In this document: piece after piece, positions 40,063-49,943 of the stretch | Layout: each line of letters opens with the position of its first letter | Position numbering within the stretch: the stretch's first letter is position 1 | Origin: Symbiodinium sp. CCMP2592 | Lineage: Eukaryota; Sar; Dinophyceae; Suessiales; Symbiodiniaceae | Direction of reading: 5' to 3' | NCBI GenBank assembly: GCA_905221615.1 | Contig: CAJNDT010001247.1 | Coordinates: 813,827-877,826, forward strand | DNA length: 64,000 bases | Program-made: the position numbers and the translations under genes | Notes under the pieces: generated by a model | Seen by the model: only the letters and a program-made list of their open reading frames with translations | Databases searched by the model: none | What the model was told of the DNA's origin: nothing

Positions 40063-40878
40063 CTACCTGCCGATGCATGCACAGCGGTCCCCTCTTTTCG
40101 CCCGGCCGACGAGCTGATCAGCCGCCGCCGGTGCCGCCGCTGCCGCTCGCCGGGCCGGTGCCGCCGCTGCCGCTCGCCGGCTCGGCGTCTTGCCTCGGAT
40201 TGTGTCTTGCTGATGATCAAAGATGGCTCCGGCTGGATTCCGGCTCTGCCCTGTGTCTGCCCGTGCAGCTGAAGTGCCGTCTAAAGGAAGTGCAGAAGAG
40301 CTGCACGGCGAGCGGGACCTTCGGATTTGGTTGGAATGACCTGACTGATTTGAGGTGATGTGAAGCCGGCCTCCTTCTTCTCCTCCTTCTCCTTCTTTTT
40401 CAAGAGGACGGCAAGATCGCTGCAGAGACCTTATTTGCAGCAAGCGGCAGCACAAAACAAAGCACCCAAGCCGCCTGACTGCAGCCGTGATTCTGCCTTG
40501 CTGGAAACTCATCGGCGTGCCATCCTTGAGGTCATGCGGCAGCAGAATACCATAGTCGTGAATCTTCTGCAGCTTGATGCCCTTCATGGTGGCCGACTCC
40601 GCCAACTCTGTGCTATCCGTCGGCATGACCCGCTTGTCTCTCAAAACCCAGCTGTTGCCTGTCTGCATCTTGCGATGCTCATCCAGATTGCGCCCTCTCT
40701 GATTGCCCGGCTCGCCTTGGAATTTAGGAGAACAACAGGCTTCAGTGGTTTGTGTGCAAGTCGTTGCAATCAAGTGGCACTTGCTACATGGGATGCCTTT
40801 CCTTCGGCTCTTGCACCCGCACTTCGGGCAGGTGTATGGAAAAGACGGCATTCCAACTTCCTCAGTGTCTTTCTGCAT
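40063..40878 (-). CDS. Zinc-ribbon protein segment, unknown function
   Basis: The minus-strand frame contains YTCPKCGCKSRRKGIPCSKC, a C-x2-C...C-x2-C zinc ribbon, at residues about 16-35. Further on it reads KLQKIHDYGILLPHDLKDG before turning into low-complexity Ala/Arg sequence (AAAAPARRAAAAAPAAAD) coded by CCGCCGCCGG repeats. The middle may contain unspliced introns, so real exon limits are unknown. It may be the 3' end of the split locus to its right or a separate gene. The overlapping plus-strand ORF at 40360-41019 has no recognisable domain and is treated as a shadow. Confidence 0.4.
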   Translation of the reverse strand: MQKDTEEVGMPSFPYTCPKCGCKSRRKGIPCSKCHLIATTCTQTTEACCSPKFQGEPGNQRGRNLDEHRKMQTGNSWVLRDKRVMPTDSTELAESATMKGIKLQKIHDYGILLPHDLKDGTPMSFQQGRITAAVRRLGCFVLCCRLLQIRSLQRSCRPLEKEGEGGEEGGRLHITSNQSGHSNQIRRSRSPCSSSALPLDGTSAARADTGQSRNPAGAIFDHQQDTIRGKTPSRRAAAAAPARRAAAAAPAAADQLVGRAKRGDRCACIGR

Positions 40879-41287
40879 GCCATGAGAATTGAAACCTTAA
40901 GGGTCTTAAGGCCCAGGATTGCAGAGTACCGTGCTAAACCGGACATCAAGTTTAAACTTGTAGATTCCCTGCTGTTTCATCAGAATCACTTGAACTGCCA
41001 CTTTAATCAAGTGCCTTGACGAGTCTCAGCAGGGCAATCACAGCCGAATCGCAAGTCCTGCCCAAGTTACAGGCAGCACCATCGCGTAAAACTATCCAAA
41101 CATGTTGCTCTCAGTCCCGCCTTTGAGGCGGACGACTCGGCACGTCTCAGCCAATGCCTTGTTTTCAAGCATAGCACAGTTCTCTGGGTCAAGTCCAATG
41201 AGCGAGATCAGCAAGATTCAATGCGTTCCCATTAACACAGTCCAAGGAGGTCAGGAGTGGAACCCAGCATTTTGGGCGTTGGACGAC
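40879..41287. other. No gene recognised
   Basis: Probable intergenic or intronic sequence in the gene island. Confidence 0.4.
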
Positions 41288-41585
41288 CACAATTCCTCAG
41301 CCAATTGTGGTTGCCCGACCAATTCTTCAAAAACGGCGTCGTTCAAGGGATTCGAAATGGACCTGAAAAACAACGACCGTTCGCGCCGAACGCTCGGATA
41401 CGACAAATCCACGCCTTTTAAAGGTGTTTGAAAGGAAAAAAATTTTTTGTTGCAGGCTCCGCCTTGAAAGAATTGGGAGGGCAACCACAATTGGGGACTG
41501 GCCTCAAGGGTCCTCCGAAATCCAATTGTGGTTGTCTCCAATAGACCCTCCCAATTGTGGTTGTCCTCCCAATTGTGGTTGTCCC
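41288..41585. repeat. CAATTGTGGTTG short repeat cluster
   Basis: CAATTGTGGTTG or its complement CAACCACAATTG occurs about five times. Three copies at 41521-41582 are close together, separated by TCC/CCC-rich spacers; others are at about 41300 and 41480. Confidence 0.8.
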
Positions 41586-41707
41586 CTGCCCCCTGCCCGG
41601 CTGTGCCCTGCGTCAAAATCAGCTAGAAACCCATTGGATGATAACCGCCCGCTCTCCGTGGCTTTTGCTTCTGGTTGAAATGAAGCACACTTCACGGGGA
41701 AAGTTTG

Positions 41708-41746
41708 AGGGACCATCGGTCCCCGCCTTGGGTCCGTCGGACCCAT
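41708..41746. repeat. GGACCATCGGTCC palindromic repeat, site 1
   Basis: GGGACCATCGGTCCCC followed by GGGTCCGTCGGACCC: two short stems, each with a 3-base loop. The same pair recurs at 53811 and 56505. Confidence 0.8.
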
Positions 41747-42022
41747 TACATCCGTCAAATCGAAACCCCAAATCGTCTCGAACAGGGCTCCAAGATCTAG
41801 ACTGGTGGATTGGAAGGCACCATCGCACAGGACTTGAAAAGCATCTCAATGAAGACTAAGGTTGATGGACTCGTGCTCCTACAGTCATGGATTCATGGAG
41901 CATAAACGAAAGCATCTTGCGGGCAGAATCAATCACGTGCTAAGCTTCCAGCTCCAGAAGAAAAGCTTCAGACAGTCGCAACCTTCAGGCCTCGGCAGCA
42001 ACACCCGCCATTCGACTTGACA

Positions 42023-45000
42023 TCACACACCACGCTGCGGAATTTGAGGCCAGTGCTCTGATGAAACTGGACTCGGCAGCCATGTGACTCCAGCACGAAA
42101 AGCTGAGATGATGCGAATATGATTTGTTGACAGCCGTTTTTTCATATGATGGGCGGCCGCACACGGCACTTTGGTTGTTGCTGCAGACATGGGCTGGTTG
42201 CTGCTAGAGTGTGCCAGGCCGTCGTCATGGAAAACTGACAGCGCTGTATTGATTGAGCGTGCGACTGAGTGGACTGCCATGCAAGAAACATGAGACTCCG
42301 GCATAGAAATGGCTCCTGTTTTCACTCCCTCGGGGCTGCCACTGCCGTGTCAAAATCTGAGATGCAAGCTGAAGCCGTGAAAACCCCGTTCTTGTATTTT
42401 AGAGCTGTCTCTTTAACATATTTGCCAACTGGCCCGCTTGCGATCTCACTGTGCCAGGCGATCAGCGTGCTTGCGACGGATTTCATTGCACGAGTCGCAA
42501 GTGCAATTGGAGCAGTATTTGCTCTGAAGGTCCTGCCGGAGCACAACAGGCAGCATCTTATCAAGCACGTGGGGCCCCCAATCCCGCCTTGATGGGCGAT
42601 GGATGGTCCACTTTGTACTTCTTGGCAGCCAAAAGCCTGCAAGTTAGAGTCGCAAGGAGTTCCAGACGATGAGGTGAGAAACCTGCAAAGTTTAGCTAGT
42701 TAATGCCACCGAGTTTCATGAGCCTGGGGCCGGATGCCATTGCCTCTGGAAGCGCCATCATCTTCGCATCTGGACCGGCCTTCGGGAAGCCGGCACCAGC
42801 GAGGGCCCTCTGCACCTCCCCCAGCTTGAAAGCACCTGCACCAGCATGGCGTAAGATGATGCAAAGCCGAGGGGAATTGGCCGCCACCCATGTCCACGGC
42901 AGCCGGCTGTCGACCGTCACCATTTTGCCAGCAAACAGAGTGTTCACAGCAGAGTCCTTGCAGGAGGAGAGGTAGGTCCATAGCTGCGGCCCTGCGGCTC
43001 CTGCCACATGAAACATGTACAGCTGAGCATCAGATGGCACTGTTCTAGGCGAATGAAGCATTTCCTGGCCTTCGGCGGCGGGCATTGGAGCCACCACGTA
43101 CATGGGCCGTGAAGCCGAGGGAATGCCAGCTTGCATCCCGGCCGCGCCCCGTTGCGGGGCATACACGATCTCGAAAGACGTGTACGTCACACTGGGATTC
43201 ATCAGCTTCAGCATGTGATTCACGGCTTGCTGCATGTTCGGCTTCGAGAGCAGTGAGCAAAACATGTAGTGCTTTGTCGTCTGCGCCTTGTCAGGCTTCC
43301 CAGCCTTCTTCTCTCGCTCCTGCAACTTGACCTGGGCTGTTCGCCCTTTTTTGGCAGGGCTCGCCGGGCCCTTCGAGTCGTGGCGGACGGATGGCTCCGC
43401 CGCCTTGCCATCCTCCTGCTTCGCTTCCGGCTTGGAAGCCGTTTCCTTCGCACCACAGAACCTGGGAGTCAACTTTTCCATACAGTGAGAAATCTCGCGA
43501 GAATGTGAGAAATCAGCATGTAAGCACGGGGCAAACTTTTGGAAGAGCTCTTCTTCTTGGCGGGAGCAGACCTTGCTTTCAGAGACAATCTACGTTTGGC
43601 TCACACATCTTATTATGAAACTTTGAGGCTCGCACGGCTCAAGCTGGTCACACAAGCTCCAGAGTGTTTCGGGATCGGACTGCCAATTGAGATCTTGACT
43701 TCAGGTGCTTGACACAAAGTTCCGGAGCACCTGCTTCAGGGAAAGGATGGTCTTCAGCCGGTCAGCCGACATGTCGACGACCTTCGAGCCTGCAGCTTCA
43801 ACCATGTGCTGGCAAGGTTTAGATGCACTACGTTGGTTCTATAAGGTTCCGGCGTCTCGGAGCGGCCCCCGTCTGGACCATGGCAACAGCATCGGCATCT
43901 TTCTGCGACATGCCAGCACTCGAAAACAAAACTGAAAGCCGCCAGAGGGCCCGGAATCTTAAATGGCTGCTCTTCCACATGATCGAAGCTCTGATACTGT
44001 CAAGGGCCATGCAAGCCATGTGACCGAGCACCGTAAAGTGAATCTGTCAGCAATTTCCATCATCGGCCTGTCTGTGCAGCGGGAGTGCCAATGGCAGCCT
44101 CCTGCATCGAAAGCCTGGGCCCTTGCAGCAGAACGGCTGTCTTGTTGGCAGAATTTATCTGTAACACTATGTCAAAACCTCTCGCTGCACGGACCTTAAA
44201 ATTGTGTTCACACTGGCGAGTCAATGTTTTGCAGCATCTCCGACAAGTCATCCAACGGTTCCTCCGCGTCCTCCTCTTCTTGAGCCGGCTGATCTTCATC
44301 ATTGTCATGTCGCGGTGCTGCAACGATCGCTGGCGCCGGTGGCGACGGGGCGGCTGGCACTGACATCGCCTGCCCTTGCTGGTAGAAGCGGCTGCAGCTC
44401 GGGTCCAGCATCTTCACAAGAATCGCTGCTTTCAAGTACTCGTCCAAGATCTGCATGTGTCTCGTGGAGCGGCATAGAACAATGGCGCAAACCCTGCTCT
44501 CCTCGGTGTGTGAACGGCCCCAGGCCGGCATCAGTTTCTGCAGCACACAAGTGGAAAGCGGCCAAAGATTTGCTAAGTGGCAACTGCAGCCAGCAGCAGT
44601 GTTGGATCCGGGCTCCACAAAACGAGGCAGCAGGCCTGCAACAGGTGCATCAATTCCTTGTAGAGCGTCTCGTGCTTGCTCCAGTAATGCAGTGGAACGA
44701 GGTCCTGAAGGCAGCGAGTCATGACGGCAGCTGGAGTCCAAAACTCCAAAGACACATCAAGTCTGAAGAGGCCTCCTTGCGAATATCATCGACAAAGTGC
44801 TGCAGAGGAGGCTGGTCGTGGACGACTTTGTCTTTGTTTGCTTCGTCTGATTGCGACAGAAGCACCTTGCAGGCAGGAGGATTGCACCATATAGTTGAAC
44901 TAATCTGCACACAAATCCGCCTGCTCCTTGTCCTCTCGGGTAACCATCGGTTGCAGATCGGCCGGGAGTAGCAAAGGCGTGTGCAGGTACGGGTAGGAGG

Positions 45001-47885
45001 AGTCGGTCCTGCCAGGTTTTATGTTCATCTACGTCCTTTACGAACACAAGGACACAAGGCTAACGACGTGGCCCCCAAAGTGTCCCGGCGGCCATCGACA
45101 AGAAACGAAGCTCGCGAGCTGGCAAAGTGAAGCCGGCACTGAGCACGAATGCCCCTTCGGGGCCCCCGAGACTCGCGAGGCTCGCGGCTCGTTTGCGCTT
45201 TCTGCCGCCTCTGGCATCGGTGGGGTTCCTGGGAAGGGGAGTCATTGGATGATCCCAAGCATTGCGACGTTCCAGCCGAGTGGCTCGCTCGATCTGAATT
45301 TCGCCCTGGCTTCCAAGTCGAGCTGGCTCGAGGGCAACAGTGACCAGGAGGTCTGGCCCCAAGTCTCATGCTGCTTCTGGAGCTTGTTGAAAGATCGCCG
45401 AATTTCGGCTGCACCTTTCGATGATCCAGAATCAAAGGCCAAGAACATGTCTTGGGCATCCGAAGCCGTCTGGGCGAACAACTTCAAAGCAGTCTGCCTT
45501 GGCTATGACAGTTAGAGTCTAGAGGTTGGCAAATGTGCTACTCTCGTCGATGTGCGGCACAGCCACAAAGCAGCCTTGGCAAAGGGAGGGGTTCGGCTGT
45601 ACACGTTGTGTGTGGAGCTCCATGCAGCTCCGGTTTCCATCAACATCGCACTGTCAAAGACCCAAACCCGATGCTCCCCATTGTTGTTGCGGGGCTTCAG
45701 CAAATCCAACATCCTTAGTTTAGGGGCGCAATGCCGAAACAAAGAGCCGTGGCAGCAAGCTTCCGTTACCAAGGCTCGGGGTCAGCGTGGTGGCGACACC
45801 GTTGCTATCCAACACGTCGTTCACCACCAGGTACTTGACATGCCTTCGCGCCTCCCTGTCAACTTCATTCCGAAGCTGCTTGTGCATTGCCCCCGGGTCA
45901 ACGGATCCCGGAGTTGCCGGGGGCTCAATCATATCACCATCGTTCCAGGCCGGAGGCCCTTCATCCGGCACCGGTGCCGGTGCAGGCCCCGGCTCGGTCA
46001 CTGCGGTGGGTCGCAGGAATTCTTTGCCGTACCTGGGAAGCAAGGAATGAGGCAGGCATGAAGTCTGAGATGTGCCCTTGCTGCTGCTGTTGCTGCCCGG
46101 CGACTCTGCAACCGCCTCACGGACGATGGCCTGAACTCGCGAGTCGGACCATTGTGAACTCGCATTGTCCACATAGCCCGACACGGCTTGCACGACCTTC
46201 AAGTGTTTGAGATCGTTCAGGTCCTGCAGCAGCTGCAGGACAGCCACCTGGCTGTCGCTCTTTCCGAGGAAAGCGTCCGACACATGGCTGCCATCAACCT
46301 TCGTCACAGGAACCGCGTCGGGCAGCAGCATTTTTGACAGTGCATCCGTCCAAGACTTATCCTGTCCGGCGGCTGGGTCCCCGCCGCACTCCTTGGCCAC
46401 TCGGGCCATGATGCGCCTTGTCGCCAGCAATGCTTTGCACGTCGATTCCACCTGATCCCTCGTCAATTGACTCACAGGCTTGACGAAGCTATCCTTCACC
46501 TCCTCCGGGCAGTGAAACCCCTTCGCCAACTGCCTGATCATATAGGCGAAATCCTGAGGATCTTTGGATGGCCCGAGAACCCTCACAGCAGTCGCCCACT
46601 TGGACATCCACGTCGGACCCTCGGTCGACCGTTGCATTTCCCGCATCGTCTCCCATACCCCCGCCTGAGTGGAGCGTTCGCGTAAGCGGAGGAGCTTGGA
46701 GATCATGTCAGCGCTGCGGATCTGGCAACGAATGTGTGTGGGCAGCAGCTGCTGAAAGTCGTAATTTCCCAGCCTTGCTCTCTTCACTGGCATACCTGAG
46801 CTTGCCGTCCGCCACTTTCGCCTGTGATTGGGCGTGCGGGCTTCACGACTTCACGGGTAACACAAGTTAACACAAGCCAAACCCACCTGGAACTCCTGAA
46901 AGATGTCCTCTGCCGTGTGGCGCTTTCCGACGCTCTTGAGGAGGCTCTGCAATCTCAGTGTTAGTTAAGTTACGCCATGGAGAGAGAAGCAGTCCAGTGA
47001 GTCGTCCCCCAATCTCAACCGAGTCGCTGATGCAATCTGTCTGAGAGACGCATGCAGTATGCATTGCTCTCCTCTTGCGCGATTTTTTCAGCGTCTTCGC
47101 CAAACGCGTGGACCTGCCAAAAGCAATCGGCGCTGTCGCCCGCGCCTTTCAACAGGCGCATCGTGATGGCCTTAGATTCTTTAGATGCGGGAGCTGCCCA
47201 AGTGCCACAAGCGATCAATGCAAACCGAGGCACACCGGCAAGCTTCTTGAACTGCTCGCGTCGGGAGTCCGTTGTCGCCGAAGCCCATTCGACGATGAAG
47301 GCTGCAATCATCGCCAAGCGGGTGACCGGATGGAAGCCCCCCCTTGGCATAGGAAGAATAACATCAAATGAGTCCACACTCAGCAAACCTAGCATTGGAC
47401 GAGTCGCTTCTCAGTTTCATCCGTGTACAAAACTGTCAGCATCGGAAGCTCGCACGGCTCGGAGGAGCCACCGTACCAGTACTCGCGGGCACCAGCGATG
47501 TCAGATCTTGAGATAGACATTGCAGCGAAGCCCGGGGTCTGAAGCTCGAGGTCTCCCAAAACACCGACACAGTGAACAGACCTAACGAAGAACTCTCCGT
47601 GTGTGCACGACACCACACAGCCAGGCGGCAAGAGCTATTGCTGCTCAGATTCGGCGTGTCCACGGGGACATCCCTGCCCTTGAAGTCATTCGGCAAAACA
47701 TTTGTCAAGCCGGGCACAGTTCCCGGGGCAGTGCCGCTCGACACCCATTGCCCACTGCTCTTCAGAGAGTCAATAGCCGAGGTCACCGTATCCCAGGCCT
47801 TAGCATACTCTTCCACAACAACCGGGTCTCCACTCAGAGACTTGGCCGGCGAGGCTTTCGGAGTCGACTTGCGACGGGGCGCCAT
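42023..47885 (-). CDS. Split gene of unknown function with many coding segments (possibly decayed)
   Basis: Coding-like segments in all three minus frames follow one another from an ATG at 47885 (MAPRRKSTPKASPAK) down to about 42.0 kb, separated by 40-200 bp of noncoding sequence, as in a multi-exon gene. Clear segments are listed separately. Others include about 46945-46885 (LLKSVGKRHTAEDIFQEFQ), 45720-45590 (LDLLKPRNNNGEHRVWVFDS), 45047-44930 (MFVKDVDEHKTWQDRLLLP), 44880-44720 (SQSDEANKDKVVHDQPPLQ), 44190-44065 (FDIVLQINSANKTAVLLQGP) and 42600-42325 (RAMKSVASTLIAWHSEIASG). A GT-AG intron between the first two main segments keeps the frame. Elsewhere (about 47615 and 46750) the frame must change by one base without an obvious intron, so the locus may be a pseudogene or hold indel errors. 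No domain is recognised. Confidence 0.45.
42696..43481 (-). CDS. Unknown split gene, 3' segment
   Basis: About 255 codons ending in a stop at 42696. It has a Lys/Glu-rich start (KEKxxx-type, AKQEDGKAAEPSVRHDSKGP), then HYMFCSLLSKPNMQQAVNHM, FEIVYAPQRGAAGMQAGIPS, WVAANSPRLCIILRHAGAGA and SGPRLMKLGGIN. It could be the last exon of the 42-48 kb locus. No domain is recognised. The antisense ORFs are shadows. Confidence 0.5.
   Translation of the reverse strand: MEKLTPRFCGAKETASKPEAKQEDGKAAEPSVRHDSKGPASPAKKGRTAQVKLQEREKKAGKPDKAQTTKHYMFCSLLSKPNMQQAVNHMLKLMNPSVTYTSFEIVYAPQRGAAGMQAGIPSASRPMYVVAPMPAAEGQEMLHSPRTVPSDAQLYMFHVAGAAGPQLWTYLSSCKDSAVNTLFAGKMVTVDSRLPWTWVAANSPRLCIILRHAGAGAFKLGEVQRALAGAGFPKAGPDAKMMALPEAMASGPRLMKLGGIN
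44208..44560 (-). CDS. Unknown split gene, segment with acidic tail
   Basis: RSHTEESRVCAIVLCRSTRH, then LDEYLKAAILVKMLDPSCSR, then an Ala/Pro linker and the acidic stretch DNDEDQPAQEEEDAEEPLDD before LSEMLQNIDSPV and a stop. The part of this ORF upstream of about 44560 is probably intron. Confidence 0.4.
45242..45487 (-). CDS. Unknown split gene, segment
   Basis: LFAQTASDAQDMFLAFDSGS to LDLEARAKFRSSEPLGWNVA, then a stop, which may lie in an intron. Ordinary globular composition. Confidence 0.35.
   Translation of the reverse strand: MKLFAQTASDAQDMFLAFDSGSSKGAAEIRRSFNKLQKQHETWGQTSWSLLPSSQLDLEARAKFRSSEPLGWNVAMLGIIQ
45785..46793 (-). CDS. Unknown split gene, largest segment
   Basis: About 330 codons: helical, charged sequence such as NYDFQQLLPTHIRCQIRSAD, MSKWATAVRVLGPSKDPQDF, TRDQVESTCKALLATRRIMA and LLQDLNDLKHLKVVQAVSGY. 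A Pro-rich linker (EPGPAPAPVPDEGPPAWND) and HKQLRNEVDREARRHVKYLV follow. The annotated Met at 46793 is probably internal: upstream KVADGKLRYASEESKAGK in another frame also looks coding. No family is recognised. Confidence 0.5.
47015..47352 (-). CDS. Unknown split gene, second segment
   Basis: Starts after an AG|G acceptor at about 47346 with GGFHPVTRLAMIAAFIVEWA and runs through FKKLAGVPRFALIACGTWAA and GDSADCFWQVHAFGEDAEKI. The composition is that of an ordinary globular protein. The end is probably near 47040. Confidence 0.45.
47389..47885 (-). CDS. Unknown split gene, N-terminal segment
   Basis: It begins MAPRRKSTPKASPAKSLSGD, basic and S/TP-rich like a nuclear or DNA-binding tail. It continues EYAKAWDTVTSAIDSLKSSG to about 47620. 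The following protein-like stretch, HGEFFVRSVHCVGVLGDLEL and onward to SEPCELPMLTVL, is in another frame. A one-base indel near 47615 would join them. A GT donor after PMLTVL (near 47430) joins in frame to the next segment. Confidence 0.45.
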
Positions 47886-48432
47886 GCCCACAAGGAAAAC
47901 TTGAGTCCTGAAACCCTACGGTCAGCATCAAGCGAGATGATGCCTGCACACAGGATTTCGGATTGCACAGGCCAGGTTGAACTTGAATGCCAAGGTTGCC
48001 GCGGATCCATTTTGCAAGTCAGCGACCGGAGTTGTTCATGCCGAAACTCCGCATCCCGACTGGCAGTCGGGCTGAAGATACAAAGCCCCGTAAAGAAAGC
48101 CCCGAATCATTCCCCGTCACGATCCAAGCACAGGATCTTTCGCCCCATCAGAGCTGTACACAAGGCCCACACAAGAAAAGATGTCAGATCCACCTGGGCA
48201 AGCAAAGCAACATGCACAACCTTTGCGGAATTCCGTAAGGGGACACCAATGTTGAGACAAGAGGCTGGCTCAACTGCAGGAGGCAGTCCTGCGCGGAAAC
48301 CAATCGTCCAGGAATCTTGTGCTTGACCAGGTTTCGCCGAATTCCCGGCGAAGCATCCGGGACCACGATCATGGTCCGCTTCCTCCTTGGCAAATCCGGG
48401 TCAAAAAGAAAGGATTCTGAAAACCCCATTCC
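47886..48432. other. Intergenic stretch
   Basis: Between the unknown gene start (47885) and the tandem repeat. Probably contains the upstream region of the 42-48 kb gene. No TATA-like or other promoter motif is recognised. Confidence 0.4.
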
Positions 48433-48666
48433 TGTCGCTACACTGGTTCCGGGCCGTATGCCGGTTTCCGACAGTGGGTCACTGACCCGGCGTCGCTGGG
48501 GAGGGTCCGGCGCGGAGTGGCATGTCCGACAACAATCGCTATATAAGGCTTAGTCTTACGAAGTTCTTGTCGCTACAGCGGCTCCGGCCCGGATGGTCTC
48601 CTCCGACAGTGGGTCACTGACCCGGCGTCGCTGGGGAGGGTCCGGCGCGGAGTGGCATTTCCGACA
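48433..48666. repeat. Two direct 99-bp repeats bounded by TGTCG/CGACA
   Basis: 48433-48531 and 48568-48666 each run from TGTCGCTACA to CCGACA. Both share GACAGTGGGTCACTGACCCG and CGTCGCTGGGGAGGGTCCGG, the former containing the palindrome GGGTCACTGACCC. The spacer is 36 bp. Confidence 0.9.
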
Positions 48667-48676
48667 AGTTCTGGGT

Positions 48677-49943
48677 TTAGGAAACAAAGTAAACACTTTT
48701 AATATTCTTTCGGTTGCTGCTTGAGGATTGAATGCAGGCGAGAATCAGCTGCTTCTTCTTCTTGTCCCGCAAAACCATGGAGACATTTGTACCAATTCGA
48801 CTGTCCACAAGACCTCGGTGCAGTCGCGCCCAGTACTGGCCGACCCAATCCGGCATCTGCTTTCCCAGGTAGATTTGGTGTGGGCTCAGAGCAGCCGCAC
48901 GGAGCTGCAAAATGGGAGCCTGGCAGACTACCAAAATGCAAGCAAGCAAGGACAGCGAGAAACACAGCACTGTCCCAGTCAAGAGGCTGGCAGTGGCTGT
49001 CCGGAGTCATTGCCGGGAAAGCAATCCAACCAGCTTGTGCCACAGACATAACCGCCCAAGAGCCGGGTGGCCAAGATGATGTGGCAGTTCTTCTTTTCCT
49101 TATCATCAGGCTCGGCAGTCACGTCGAGGACAGGGTCCGTCAGCCAATGCAGAGTCTTAGATTCGCAGCACAGGTAAACGATCTGAGCGCGCAGATGTTC
49201 GTAGAAAGCAGGCTTATGCAACTCGTTCAAGAAGGAAGTGCAGCCGTGGATGACAATGTCTCGTCGGGCCCTACACACCTGCAGGATTCGCCTCTTCAGA
49301 GCTTGCTTCTCCTCTGGACTGTCACCCAGAATCACAATGCAAGTCGGCCCCGGCTCCAACGACTTGCTGTGCCGGGCCATCTGTCGCCGCTCCATTTGGG
49401 ACAACTGCTCTGCATTCCGAAGAACTTGCTGCTCGAGCTCCTTAAGCTTGGAAGCACCTTCGTGATGCGGACCGTGAATGAAAGCCTGCTGCCTTTCGCG
49501 GGCTTTCTTCTTGAGGGCAAGGAGCACATCAACCTGCTTCTGCGAAGCACGATCCTGCCATGAACGAGGTTGCACCAAGCATTCGGTAAAAGCAGGACAT
49601 GCAGGACAAAAACAGTGCAAACACAGTCCTGGGCTGACTGCTGCGCCACGGTGTCCAGGGCCACCATGGTTTCGACCTCACGAGCTTCCAAAGGCTTGGA
49701 GAGCTCGTCCGCCAGAGCTGCCACCTCACCGCTTCTGCGACGATCGAAGGCGTTCATGCCTGTTGATCGCAGTCGTGACTTCATGAGCCGACGGGGGAGA
49801 TCCTTAGACTTCGTGTTCTTACCCTGGCCGCCGTGCAGACGACGGTAGGTGTGGAGGACACGGCTGCAAAAGGGCGTGGCTTCGTAGCATTGGCCAGCCC
49901 CGGTTGGCTTTGCTATCCTTAGCAATACGACACAGAGTGTCAC
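48677..49943 (-). CDS. C-terminal extension or separate gene downstream of the hAT-like region
   Basis: Segments: 49930-49630 (HTYRRLHGGQGKNTKSKDLP, NAFDRRRSGEVAALADELSK), 49580-49010 (KLKELEQQVLRNAEQLSQME, TCIVILGDSPEEKQALKRRI, HIILATRLLGGYVCGTSWLD) and about 48930-48677 (SPHQIYLGKQMPDWVGQYWA, GTNVSMVLRDKKKKQLILAC, stop). The middle segment ends with HII...GTSWLDCF, which resembles the end of a BRCT domain, but the similarity is weak. Whether this belongs to the hAT-like gene is unknown. Confidence 0.4.

Noticed and set aside
40360..41019. Plus-strand 219-codon ORF
   Set aside because: The opposite strand has a clear C-x2-C...C-x2-C zinc ribbon and matches the direction of the rest of the gene island; the plus frame has no motif.
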